Source: Plutella xylostella
Taxonomy: Eukaryota; Arthropoda; Insecta; Lepidoptera; Plutellidae
Reading direction: 5' to 3'
NCBI RefSeq assembly: GCF_932276165.1
Contig: NC_064001.1
Location: 6,145,501-6,209,500 of the forward strand
Length of the DNA stretch: 64,000 nucleotides
The notes beneath the pieces are model-generated. The model made no database searches and had not been told where the DNA came from. It worked only from the letters and a program-made list of their open reading frames with translations. The position numbers were made by a program, and so were the translations under genes. Positions 56,901-64,000 of this stretch are shown here, piece by piece. Numbering within the stretch: the first letter of the stretch is position 1; each line of letters starts with the position of its first letter.

Positions 56901-59900
56901 CGAATTTCTAAACATCGGTAGGACAAAAAATATAGTTACGATCTAAGTCACCCGTTTTAATATAGGTACCATAATTATTTCGATACGCGAATACACATAC
57001 ATTTCACCCTATTAGATTTATACTACTAGCTTTATTCCGTTCAAGAAAGACATCTGACAGAACCCTTATTATATTCGAATAAGGGTATAGTTTTTGTTTG
57101 TATCAGATGTCTTTCCCCGTGGAATGCGATATAGGTAAAGTCGTTTGCAATAGAATCCAACAATCATGTAAACAAACCAAATTGTCACGATTAGTCCGTA
57201 ATCACATACATTTGACGATCAATTATGAACATAGTCTGATTTCAACGAACGCACCATTGTTTTCACATTATCTTCAACACGATTTAACTTGTATTTATAA
57301 GTTAAATTTGTTAAAACATTTGCAACGTAAAAATTTCGAAGTATTTGACAAGCTGTCATCTTAGTTTTTTACTCATCGAACTCTATAAGTCATTGAAAAG
57401 TTAGTGTTGTTCGTAATCTGAAGTTATCTTTTATTTTTAATTTAATAAATTATTTTAATTTAATATTTTTATATTTTATTTTTTTCAAGAGCTTATTATA
57501 ATTAACCAAAACGATAAAAGGAAGAGGAAGAAATGAAAAAGCTCGACGGCATTTTAGACACGGCAAGCGATGACACAGTGGTTCCATTTATAATTACGGT
57601 CACCGGCGACACTTCTGATAGTGATGATGACGAAGACGAAGATTTAAATTTGTTTTAATAAACACTTTTTTATATATATAATCAGTTTTATTTTATAGTC
57701 TATGGCTTATATATTTAATCTAATTAGAACACTATGACATCACTATGTGCATAAACAATACGCTGTCAATGTCAGTCCGCCATATTTGTTTACATGATTG
57801 TTGGATTCTATTGCAAACGACTTTACTAGGACCTAGGATCTCAAAACGAATGACAAACAGAATTTCCGATCAGTATGGAAAAATACGTATTTAGACAGAA
57901 TTTTGTTAATTATCTTACGTTTTTTTATCGCCTGTTAACCATACCTCCCATGTCGTCCTCAGCACTACCTACAAGACGCGGACGGGCTATGCACGCAGCT
58001 AGTCCGCTGCCTGCCGAAGGCGGCGCCCAACGGGGCCAACAACAACGGCGCCCTGCAGCCGCCCTACCCGCCGCACCCGCAGGTTTGTGAAAAGTCCTAT
58101 GACAACTGTGAAATAAATATATGTATTGTCATTGGTTAGTTGCCAAGGGAGTATGGACTTTATTTACCAGGCATATAAGCATCTGTCAATCAAATTTTAA
58201 TGTAATAGGATTCATGCTATATTTTACAAAGTATGATTGTCTGGATCGCCTTATTTTTAGATTGAAGTGTTTGATAAATTTGTAATGGTAGATGAGTTTG
58301 ATAAGGGGGTTGAAAGAAAATTAACCATTCACATCCCGGCAACCCATTTATTTGCACCAGACACAATACGTTTTTATATTGTGCGGGATTCAGATTACTC
58401 CTAGAGATATGTATAATTATAGTTAATGTGCCTTCTAATAACCGTACACCACCTCTAGTCTCCCCTTACTGAACACCTTTACTTACGGTACAGCAGCCGC
58501 CCCCGTACCCGCCGACGCCGAGTGTGACGTCATCGACGCCGGGCAGCTACCAGCCGCCGCCGCCCGTGACGTCATCGGCTGGTAGCTACCAGCCGCCGCA
58601 GTTCCCTCAGCAACCCTTCGGCACGGATCAGAGGGACGGAGCGGATCATAACTTTGTTGATGCGCGTGAGTTTAAGTAATGTTTATGCATGGGTTAAAGA
58701 GTCAGAGTTTGTGTTGCATCGAAGCTCCGTGGCAATGCTTGTAAAGCGTGCGTTTTTTACTAAAGTTGGCATGATAATATTACCGTGTTTTCAATATCTC
58801 TTAGAGCTTCGTAAATTGAGCTACTACTACTGAGCACTCGAAATATGCAATTGCACCCTAGTTCGACAACGACCTTACGAATCCTTGTATGGTATAAAAT
58901 GCGAATCAAACTAACCAGAATATCCCCAATGTGAGCAAATTCCATTTAGTTGCCATCGACAAAGAACATCACGGTAGTGTACATAAAAATATCAATAATT
59001 ACCTTTTTTTACTTTTACATTAAGTAACATGTTTTATACTTTTTACATTGATCAAAATGTGTTGTCCAAACTCCAGGCTGGATAATCGCCGAACGAGACC
59101 TCGAGATCCGCGAGAACATCGGCAAGGGCGAGTTCGGGGACGTGATGCTCGGCATCCTCAACGGCTCGCAGAAGGTGGCCGTCAAGATACTGAAGGACCG
59201 CGAGGCCGCCAGCAAGTTCCGCCAGGAGGCCAGCGTTATGGCGTAAGTGGTATTTATTACTAGGTGTCACGCGAGCTTCGCTTCGCCTTGAACAGTTTTC
59301 CCGTGGGAATTCCGGTATAAAAAGTAGCCTATGTTCTTTCCCAGGGTCTAGACCGTATGTATACCAAATTTTATTTAAATCCGTTCAGTAGTTTTGGCGT
59401 GAAAGAGTAACAGACAGACACAGTTACTTTCGCATTTATATTAGGACTAGATGTTCCCGCGAGCTTCGCGTCGCCTTAAAAAGTTTTCTCGTGGGAATTC
59501 CGGGATAAAAAGTAGCCTATGTTCTTTCCCAGGGTCTAGACCGTATGTATACCAAATTCTATTTAAATCCGTTCAGTAGTTTTGGCGTGAAAGAGTAACA
59601 GACAGACAGATTAGTTAGGACTAGCGGTTCCCGAGAACTTCGCTTCCCTTAAAAAGTTTTCCCGTGGGAATACTGGGATAAAAACTAGGCTATGTGCGAG
59701 AACATCGGCAAGGGCGAGTTCGGGGACGTGATGCTCGGCATCCTCAACGGCTCGCAGAAGGTGGCCGTCAAGATACTGAAGGACCGCGAGGCCGCCAGCA
59801 AGTTCCGCCAGGAGGCCAGCGTTATGGCGTAAGTTGATGCAGAATATTTTTGGATTATATTTTTATAGTGTTTGGGAGTTTATAAATGATAACTCAATCG

Positions 59901-62900
59901 CGTTAGCTGTTACAGTCTTTTAATTAGCAATCAACTAACATAGCGCTTATGGATATTCATGTACCCTCTATATACAATACACTACAATTTTATACGCGAT
60001 TTGTGTAACGCCCCGTATAAAAACTAATGATTTTTAGCTCTAATGACAGATCCAACAATAACACACAAGTATATCTTCATTGTCCTCCTATGGTTGTGTA
60101 TCGTCGGGTGAGCGTATGATTATACCGACCATGACGTAAGTGGTAGATTTGTACGTCAATAACGACAACAACGTTAGCGTAGAAAGGGATGCAGCCCTTA
60201 GCTATATATGTTTGCCTCTATCTGACAGTGTATTCACAGTATTTTCTCCCCATTCCAGTTCGCTAAAGCACGAGAACCTGGTCCGGCTGCTGGGGCTGGC
60301 GGTGAGCGGCGGCGCCACGTGCCTGGTGACGGAGCACTGCGCGCAGGGCTCGCTGCTGGACTACCTGCGCTCCCGCGGCCGCCACTACGTCACCGCGCGC
60401 GACCAGATCAACTTCGCCTAGTACGTATACCCACAGAGGTCTAGTTTCTTCTTTAAACCTAGCCTGTGTGTCGATTTACTGCGAATATAATGCCTATCGC
60501 TTCAAAAACTCTGAGAGGCACTAAGACACTCAGCTGCCGCAACACGGGTTCGTTATCGACGTTGATAAACGTCGCTATATCGCGATTCGCCATAAATACG
60601 GCGCTGAGATTGGTGAAACACGTTTTAAACGAGTTTATCGACGCTGATAACGATCTCGTGTAATGGTTGATATGTTACAGAAAGTGTGCACGGCTAGCGA
60701 TAGCGGTCCCTTACAACATTTACATCCTATCGCCCAACTTTGTGTTTTAGCTTCCTTTATATGCCAACTTTTCTCACCACCATGTATCACTCATAGCCAC
60801 CCATATGCTAACAACCACATCCACCCCCCAGCGACACATGCTGCGGCATGGAGTACCTGGAACGGCAACGCGTCATCCACCGCGACCTCGCCGCTCGCAA
60901 CGTGCTGATCTCCGCCGAGGGCACGGCCAAGGTCGCGGACTTCGGCCTGGCCAAGTGTTCCACGACCGAGGACGATCCGGCGGACGCGTTGCGGGTGCAG
61001 GCGAAGCTGCCGATTAAATGGACGGCGCCTGAAGCGTTGAAGTACAATGTGAGTTTGTTTTGTAGTGTTATTCGGTACCTGGTTTGGACAGAGCCTGCTA
61101 TTTTTAAGCCGCCAGTCGAAGGCAATATTTGTGGCATTCGTAGCTCCTGTTTGGATAGTGTACCCAATCTATTTCCGCTTCCTCAATGTGAGTATATAAG
61201 ACAAAATAAAGAAGGAACTAGGAAGAAGGCTGTGTCGGAAGGCAATTTCGTCCTATTTCAACGTGCTGATCTCGGCCGAGGGCTCGGCCAAGGTCGCGGA
61301 CTTCGGCCTGGCCAAGTGTTCCACGGCTGAAGATGACCCGGCAGACGCGTTGCGGGTGCAGGCGAAGCTGCCGATTAAATGGACGGCGCCTGAAGCGTTG
61401 AAGTACAATGTGAGTTTGTTTTGTAGTCTTGTGGGTTTGGACAGGGCGTCTACGGTAGCGCCTTCTATTTGGAAGCCGCCAGACGAAGGCAATATTTGTG
61501 GCATTCGGCCTAATCCATTTCCACTTGCTCAATGTGAGTATACAAGTCAAAATAAAGAAGCAATTAGGAAGAAGGCGGTGTCGAAAGGCTATTTCGCATG
61601 TATGTAAACACTACTGCGACCTCGCCGCTCGCAACGTGCTGATCTCCGCCGAGGGCACGGCCAAGGTCGCGGACTTCGGCCTGGCCAAGTGTTCCACGAC
61701 TGAGGATGATCCGGCAGATAGCGTTGAGGGTGCAGGCGAAGCTGCCGATTAAATGGACGGCACCTGAAGCGCTAAAGTACAATGTGAGTTTGTATTGTAG
61801 TCTTATTCGGGCGTCCACGGGATCGCCATCTATTTTGAAGTCGCCAGTCGAAGGCAATTTTTGTGGCATTCGTAGCCCCTCCTCGGATTGTGTGCCCAAT
61901 CCATTTCCGCTTCCTCAATGTGAGTATATAAGGCAAAATTAAGTAGCAATTAGGAGGAAGGCGGTGTCGGAATGCTATTTCGCCCTTTTATGTATGCAAC
62001 GTTGCCGCTCGCAACGTGCTCATCTCGGCCGAGGGCACGGCCAAGGTCGCGCACTTCGGCCTGGCCAAGTGTTCCACGACTGAGGATGACCCGGCAGATG
62101 CGTTGAGGGTGCAGGCGAAGCTGCTGATTAAATGGACGGCGCCTGAAGCGTTGAAGTACAATGTGAGTTTGTATTGTAGTCTTATTCGGCACCAGGTTTG
62201 GACAGGGCGTCCACGGGACGGGCGTCGAGGGCAATATTTGTTTGCCCAATCCATTTCCACTTCCTCAATGTGAGCAACTTATATTCTAAATAAAGAAGCC
62301 ATTAGAAAGCATTGCTATCATTTCTATGACCATACATCAGGCAATGGCTTCTTCTGAGGCGTATGGCGCCCAGAGATATTTCAGCCCTATGATTGGTAAA
62401 ATTTACTTTGAATTAAATTAAAATAAATTATTCTCGTTTCAGAAATTTTCAAATAAGTCCGACATGTGGAGCTTCGGTATTCTTCTGTGGGAGATCTATT
62501 CATTTGGAAGAGTGCCATATCCCCGAATCGTAAGTATTTTATTTACTTTCTTACTGTAAAAGTAGATGTTTGATTTATATTTGAAGTCCTATTCTTTTCG
62601 TCGCTGAGTGCCTAAAACCCAATTTCATGTTATGCCTGCATGTTATTTAACGTACTAACTAGATAAAAAAAAATTCTAATCCTCGTATTTCCTATATCGC
62701 AATAAGTCTATTTCGCAATAGATCTAAACTCAAATTCCCGATTTATTCGAATACCCATAATAATGTTTAATTTGTAATTCAGCTAGTATGTACCCTAAAT
62801 AAACCGTCAACCTCCCGTCACCCTGCAGCCGCTAGCCGAGGTCGTCCGGCACGTAGAACGCGGCTACCGGATGGAGGCGCCGGACGGCTGCCCGCCGTCC

Positions 62901-63646
62901 ATGTACGAGCTGATGCGCGCCGCGTGGCAGCCCGCGCCCGCCGCGCGCCCCGCCTTCCGCGACGCCCGCCCGCGCCTCGCCGCCTGCCGCGACGCCACGC
63001 CCAGTAGACTACCGTGAGTGTGCTAACTGCTGCTTCCCTAACCACCTCAGCGTGACAAACGCTAAAACTCCAATTATCGAACTGGTGGTGGAACGCTCTT
63101 CTTAACCTATTCCGTCCTATATTATATCGATATTGCGCAAGACACAAACGTTTTTACCGTGTCTAGGATTCAACCGGTAAAGTCTGAAGGTCCTTTTCTC
63201 CGTGATGAAAGGGTTTGTAAGTATCTATCGGTGACAAGTGTAAGGTAAGTAAGGCGCCCATGTACGAGCTGATGCGCGCCCCGCCTTCCGCGACGCCCGC
63301 CCGCGCCTCGCCGCCTGCCGCGACGCCACGCCCAGTAGACTACCGTGAGTTGATGCTTCTATTGAATCTAAGCGTGACTCATATATGGTACAGTCAGCAA
63401 AAGGTATGCCACCTCAGTGCAAACACTTTAATTTTACGATCCACTGCCGTGTGATACGTGATATGAAAAATTGATAAAAATAGAGCAAATATCAATTAAA
63501 TATTATTTGATTCGAGAGAGCTAACTATTTGGTAATCTATTGGATCTTGAGTCGAATGCCATCTGAATTAATTAATTATTTCGAATAAATATTTGTAGCT
63601 ACAATATAATTTGTCTTGTTGCAGTGAAAGTCAACCGGAAGGATGA
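41904..63646 (+). CDS. Csk: C-terminal Src kinase (Csk), SH2 plus tyrosine kinase, fifteen exons
   Basis: Cytoplasmic tyrosine kinase that phosphorylates the C-terminal tail of Src-family kinases and keeps them off. Coding exons: 41904-41951, 50323-50424, 51850-51930, 52773-52857, 53719-53815, 56265-56411, 56770-56860, 57963-58082, 58494-58665, 59077-59242, 60259-60420, 60832-61048, 62443-62529, 62829-63013, 63625-63646. All junctions are GT-AG and in phase, giving 593 residues. An N-terminal Pro/Ala-rich region (1-138) holds no recognisable SH3 domain. SH2 is 139 to about 232 with FLVREST (Arg164). A Pro/Gln-rich linker follows, then the kinase: Gly loop 330-335 (GKGEFG), Lys351, Glu365, HRDLAARN with Asp442, DFG Asp460, WTAPEA 487-492 and the Csk-typical WEIYSFGRVPYPRI. 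No C-terminal regulatory Tyr, as expected for Csk. The first exon starts with an acceptor at 41860, so a non-coding exon lies upstream. Confidence 0.95.
43552..46401 (-). CDS. CR1-like LINE ORF2: endonuclease-reverse transcriptase
   Basis: About 949 residues if translation starts at the Met of MHQNINGL (46401), which fits because the endonuclease begins there and ORF1 stops 13 bases upstream; a longer open frame reaches 46572 but overlaps ORF1. Endonuclease motifs seen: NINGL, TEHNM with the catalytic Glu, the Tyr of CIYRIPKYT, GDFNID, and SDH. RT motifs: FYRPIALIPIYSK, HGFRKKST, LYMDLSKAFDFVNH, NGVPQGSVLGPLLFLIYIND and the catalytic FADDS. No stop or frameshift, so enzymatic activity is possible. 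It would nick target DNA and copy the LINE RNA in place. Confidence 0.9.
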   Translation of the reverse strand: MHQNINGLITKSDLLVVNLEELSINNTNVDVLCITEHNMMASDVSQLSIPNYRLATHFCRDDRNGGSCILVKNSLKSKPILEILKLNSPNRFECCALELIDHKIIIICIYRIPKYTKEAFNLFFEKLEVILSKYCLGKKCIICGDFNIDILKNNEQTKTFENLLLSYNFKLKIRQPTRLSSGTCIDNITYNIKGGTAEVIDFALSDHTAQLSTCPVKKSCSLPFWYTYRRDYSLENLQKFKECLDNLSFNDVYEEKDADKAFDIYFNTFKLFYDLCFPLRRIKMYTSKKIKWVSKGIRACSKRKRELLWAYRRAPNSNNKKKLKLYSKRLKLIIALTQKHQNDHKIKNSTNKSKTTWKIINKSKENFPPEPIYQLKVNGKIIKKPSDIAENFNNYFVNVVTSHSNPEKDEDNNFNSDRQYEFNNLLTTKSYNSLFMKPTTAHDIYLIIKSLKNTNSTGYDDISTKVVKYVAATTAPVLSYLVNLSIETGVYPKKLKKTIVTPIFKKDDREIMDFYRPIALIPIYSKIYEKCIYDNLYSFLENFDILAKEQHGFRKKSTINVAIYNFIKKIITNIDTKQCVSALYMDLSKAFDFVNHKVLLNKLEKYGIRGKILSLINSYLTDRAQLTQIKKICSKTKTEKVFLSSEKAVKNGVPQGSVLGPLLFLIYINDLPNITKHSMILFADDSTIVFTKINENDYNLDINNTLDNVVGWLTANNLKLNVSKTKLMDFYNNDITNLNINILGHTINETDETKFLGLIIDKKLTWKSHVDTVCKKLSQYSYALYQLSKTVSQSTALISYHGYVTSTLRYGIIFWGNSTDRENVFKAQKRCLRSICKLRKTDSCKEYYKKLKILTFPCLYIYEVSVFIRNNYKDFDKINNRRHNNLLKAMPRKTALFSKSILGMGPKIFNKLPKALRDIENLFHFKRELNKFLLERNYYNLNEFFTDNI
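46415..47587 (-). CDS. CR1-like LINE ORF1 with coiled coil and esterase-like domain
   Basis: A 390-residue protein. Residues about 45-110 form a strong Glu/Lys/Leu coiled coil. A Lys/Thr/Asn-rich basic linker follows. The C-terminal half (about 190-365) has an SGNH/GDSL-hydrolase-like layout (LLIVSSN, FCVILIGESDF, ILICLPTFK, then D..L/H-type end region), resembling the esterase domain known in ORF1 of CR1 elements. The canonical catalytic Ser and His are not secure by eye, so esterase activity is uncertain. The role would be RNA binding and particle assembly. It stops at 46415, just before ORF2. Confidence 0.75.
   Translation of the reverse strand: MSFLDTITFRRRPRTQSETQMTEDEANSTKNALDGTSNSMPSFSEDEDEVVKDLKSQIEHLHIELKAAHDEIGNLSLENAELKNSIKVIQKENDMYKKVTNSLKNDLATPKKKKENISAMLTKTPRIITEKYVDNKIDTTKESTKQKTQVKPNHNNDTSKLHRLTTPKARDSNRNSSTMTNQPRTQNKLLIVSSNKTNNILEITRTTFHSDYNSCHDLTPNVGIKQLLWGIEAKLKNFTKDDFCVILIGESDFKTTNNYFDLVVYIREILQPLHHTNILICLPTFKCHDHTSMFNWRVETFNNLIYLDALTHEHIFVLDSNANLTYDYNMFSRGQGQLNDKGMQTVFYDIYKSINFVIKKYRECPCNHITNKQSVTNSCNTNNSSDFFRV
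47657..47742 (-). tRNA. tRNA-like sequence (degenerate, Gln-like), just upstream of the LINE ORF1
   Basis: On the minus strand it has a perfect box A (TAGTCTAGTCGG) and box B (GGTTCGATTCC), a perfect 4-bp D stem (GTCT/AGAC) and TCTGGACTCTG, like the anticodon arm of tRNA-Gln. The anticodon stem does not close, the T stem is imperfect and the acceptor pairs only partly. It is therefore a tRNA pseudogene or the head of a SINE rather than a working tRNA gene. It lies about 70 bases upstream of the LINE ORF1 start in the same direction. Confidence 0.4.
47743..50322. other. Rest of Csk intron 1, nothing recognised
   Basis: No coding frame with known motifs. The part up to about 48.2 kb may be the LINE 5' leader. 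The remainder is AT-rich intronic DNA with no clear repeat. Confidence 0.4.
50448..50536. mobile_element. Small MITE (89 bp) in Csk intron 2
   Basis: Ends GTACACTCACGAGCAA and TTGCTCGTGAGTGTAC are perfect 16-bp inverted repeats around a non-coding interior; it starts about 25 bases after the exon 2 donor. A TA-type target site is possible but not certain. Confidence 0.75.
52913..53050 (+). repeat. Local direct duplication in Csk intron 4
   Basis: GAATGATACTGGCCAGTTGA occurs at about 52914 and again at 52992, and GGATGTTTACTTTTT occurs after each. A tandem copy of roughly 80 bp with internal differences. Confidence 0.7.
54046..54172 (+). repeat. Tandem duplication (~68-bp period) in Csk intron 5
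   Basis: The block TTTTAAAAAGAAGAACATAT through AAGCAGCATATA is present twice with essentially no changes (about 54047-54101 and 54116-54171); a recent local duplication in AT-rich DNA. Confidence 0.85.
56091..56212. mobile_element. MITE (122 bp) just upstream of Csk exon 6
   Basis: AATTATTATTTCTGGTATGA plus four bases (56091-56114) is perfectly mirrored at 56189-56212. The interior is non-coding and contains the palindrome CCCTATATATATAGGG. It ends about 50 bases before the SH2 exon, so its right end lies near the branch-point region of intron 5. Confidence 0.8.
57132..57829. mobile_element. 692-bp DNA transposon with perfect 42-bp inverted ends in Csk intron 7
   Basis: The left end (57135-57176, GTAAAGTCGTTTGCAATAGA...) is perfectly mirrored at 57785-57826. 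TAG flanks both sides (57132-57134, 57827-57829), a possible 3-bp target duplication as in PIF/Harbinger-type elements, though TAG is not their usual TWA. The interior is not simply palindromic. It holds a frame at 57098-57364, starting just outside the left end, and a small frame at 57533-57658 that ends in an acidic SDSDDDEDED tail. These may be the ends of a deleted transposase or accessory protein. No DDE motif was seen. Confidence 0.8.
57533..57658 (+). pseudogene. Small acidic-tailed ORF inside the 692-bp transposon
   Basis: Forty-one codons from ATG 57533 to TAA 57656-57658, ending in an Asp/Glu/Ser-rich tail followed by LNLF. A Lys/Arg-rich stretch (KRKRKK) lies immediately upstream in the same region. 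It is probably the C-terminal exon or remnant of a longer transposon protein. I do not recognise the family. Confidence 0.35.
58525..58574 (+). repeat. Internal repeat in Csk exon 9 (VTSS..GSYQPP twice)
   Basis: GTGACGTCATCG followed shortly by AGCTACCAGCCGCCG occurs twice, giving a repeated peptide VTSSxxGSYQPP in the linker between SH2 and kinase. Each copy contains the palindrome TGACGTCA (58525-58532 and 58567-58574). Confidence 0.8.
59255..59695 (+). repeat. Two and a half tandem copies of an abundant lepidopteran repeat, Csk intron 10
   Basis: Each ~190-bp unit begins with GCGAGCTTCGC and CCCGTGGGAATTCCGG, has CAGGGTCTAGACCGTATGTA, and ends TTTTGGCGTGAAAGAGTAAC, AGACAGACA and (in the first) CGCATTTATA. 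I know this last block as a common 3' end of dispersed repeats in moths and butterflies. Copies: about 59265-59452, 59453-59628, and a third cut off at 59695 by the duplicated exon 10. Confidence 0.75.
59696..59834 (+). pseudogene. Duplicated Csk exon 10 (5'-truncated)
   Basis: The last 133 bases of exon 10 (59110-59242) are repeated without change at 59696-59828, followed by the same GTAAGT donor. The first 33 bases and the acceptor are replaced by the interspersed repeat (junction at CTATGT|GCGAG). If spliced in, it would repeat the Gly loop and catalytic Lys region. Without an acceptor this is unlikely. The perfect identity argues for a recent event, gene conversion or an assembly problem. 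Confidence 0.9.
60539..60661. mobile_element. Best-preserved copy of the CGCGAT palindromic MITE, Csk intron 11
   Basis: The ends CACGGGTTCGTTATCGACG and (mirrored) CGACGCTGATAACGATCTCGTG form about 28-bp imperfect inverted repeats. Inside is ATATCGCGATTCGCCATAAATA and CGGCGCTGAGATTGGT, matching the repeats at 8471-8722, 9108-9434 and 15903-16045 in the MEK gene. This copy shows the family is a discrete fold-back element of about 120 bp. Confidence 0.75.
61258..61409 (+). pseudogene. Csk exon 12 copy 2 (pseudo-exon)
   Basis: Begins at AACGTGCTGATC, so it lacks the HRDLAAR codons and a splice acceptor. The frame from NVLISAEGSAKVADFG to KYN is open and DFG is kept; only a Thr-to-Ser and Thr-to-Ala change are visible. 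Ends at a GTGAGT donor. Confidence 0.85.
61616..61783 (+). pseudogene. Csk exon 12 copy 3 (pseudo-exon, frameshifted)
   Basis: Begins at GCGACCTCGCC (DLAARN retained, HR lost). A one-base insertion in GGCAGATAGCGTTGAGG shifts the frame in the activation segment, so it could not give an active kinase. Ends at a GTGAGT donor; no acceptor. Confidence 0.85.
62003..62162 (+). pseudogene. Csk exon 12 copy 4 (pseudo-exon, DFG Asp lost)
   Basis: Begins near TTGCCGCTCGC; open frame, but DFG is changed to HFG (GAC to CAC), removing the metal-binding Asp, and KLPIKW becomes KLLIKW. If ever included it would make a catalytically dead kinase. No acceptor; donor GTGAGT kept. Confidence 0.85.
63258..63350 (+). 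pseudogene. Duplicated 3' part of Csk exon 14 with 28-bp internal deletion
   Basis: From CCATGTACGAGCTGATGCGC the sequence repeats the end of exon 14 up to its CTACC|GTGAGT donor. It lacks 28 bp between two GCGCGCC repeats, which shifts the frame. No acceptor is present. It lies in intron 14 between exon 14 and the short last exon. Confidence 0.88.
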
Positions 63647-64000
63647 ACTCATAAAGTGAATGGACACTAATATAGTTAATGTGCTGTGAAGGTTGCAAAC
63701 TGTATTTTATATATTAATATATGGTGTAAGTATAACTAAATTATTTTGATATGTTTAAAGACACTTCCTCACTTAAGAATTATCTCTATTGTAGATTAGA
63801 CGTGTGTGTACAACCGGTGTTAGAGTGACATTCTATCTGATATTATGAGTGTAAAACTTGATAGAGTAAAATATTTTTGAGGGCCTAAGTATAACGAATT
63901 ATTGATGCATATTTTCTCGTAAATATTCCACCCACAGCGGTCGTCGGTACTGCGGTACTGTCTAGTCAAAGTAAAATTGTAATAGTATTTTGTATATTAA
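63647..64000 (+). other. Csk 3' UTR, runs off the window
   Basis: AT-rich sequence after the TGA at 63644-63646. No canonical AATAAA was seen before the window ends, so the transcript end probably lies further right. Confidence 0.6.

Larger units (their letters stand above)
60889..62275 (+). repeat. Four-copy tandem array of the 3' part of Csk exon 12 plus following intron
   Basis: CAACGTGCT, at the start of the DLAARN-to-KYN coding block, occurs at 60898, 61259, 61632 and 62012, spacing 361, 373 and 380 bp. Each unit is about 150 bp of exon, the same GTGAGTTTGT donor, and about 215 bp of intron (GGCAATATTTGTGGCATTCG, TTCCTCAATGTGAG). Only the first copy has the exon's upstream part and acceptor. 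The array lies between exons 12 and 13. Confidence 0.92.

Noticed and set aside
57098..57364. 88-codon frame crossing the left end of the 692-bp transposon
   Set aside because: It starts outside the element and reads through the inverted end; probably not a real protein, although its interior part might be a remnant.
1..64000. CRISPR arrays, operons, phage or bacterial genes
   Set aside because: No regularly spaced short repeats with unique spacers and no prokaryotic gene layout; the sequence is eukaryotic with spliced genes.

Overview
This is a eukaryotic nuclear window, almost certainly from a moth or butterfly (Lepidoptera). Genes are split by GT-AG introns, the host proteins look insect-like, the non-coding DNA is AT-rich, and the repeats are lepidopteran in style (two tRNA-derived SINE families, a CR1-type LINE, many MITEs). 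Four host genes can be read with confidence. They are a MAP kinase kinase of the MEK/Dsor1 type (+, eight coding exons, 5134-16727), an intron-less-coding polyubiquitin gene (-, 22886-25171), the small mitochondrial assembly factor COX16 (-, two exons, 26946-27585) and the Src-inhibiting tyrosine kinase Csk (+, fifteen exons, 41904-63646). All MEK and Csk exon junctions were checked by hand for phase. They give continuous reading frames of about 403 and 593 residues.

Layout. 1-4515 is the 3' part of an I-superfamily-like non-LTR retrotransposon, broken by a near-perfect 629-bp palindrome and an inverted ORF2 tail. 4.5-17.7 kb is the MEK gene. Its intron 7 holds a nested stack: a hAT-like element with an 8-bp target duplication contains a complete-looking but dead DIRS retroelement, which itself contains a LINE tail and a MITE. 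17.7-22.8 kb has no recognised gene. 22.8-27.6 kb holds polyubiquitin and COX16, both on the minus strand. 27.6-41.9 kb has no recognised gene and carries one SINE and several MITEs. 41.9-64 kb is Csk, with an intact antisense CR1-like LINE in intron 1 and several small DNA transposons in other introns.

The most unusual signal is repeated partial exon duplication in both kinase genes. Fragments of MEK exons 6 and 7 and of Csk exons 10, 12 (three extra copies) and 14 lie downstream of the real exons. Most keep the 5' splice site and adjoining intron but lack the exon start and its acceptor. Several have frameshifts or lost catalytic residues, so they look like decayed pseudo-exons rather than alternative exons.

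The host genes do not form one pathway. MEK is the middle kinase of the Raf-MEK-ERK cascade, and Csk restrains Src-family kinases upstream of the same signalling network. Polyubiquitin supplies free ubiquitin, and COX16 helps assemble cytochrome oxidase. I found no CRISPR array, operon or prokaryotic feature, and no convincing new molecular system. The novelty is in the mobile-element architecture and the exon duplications.
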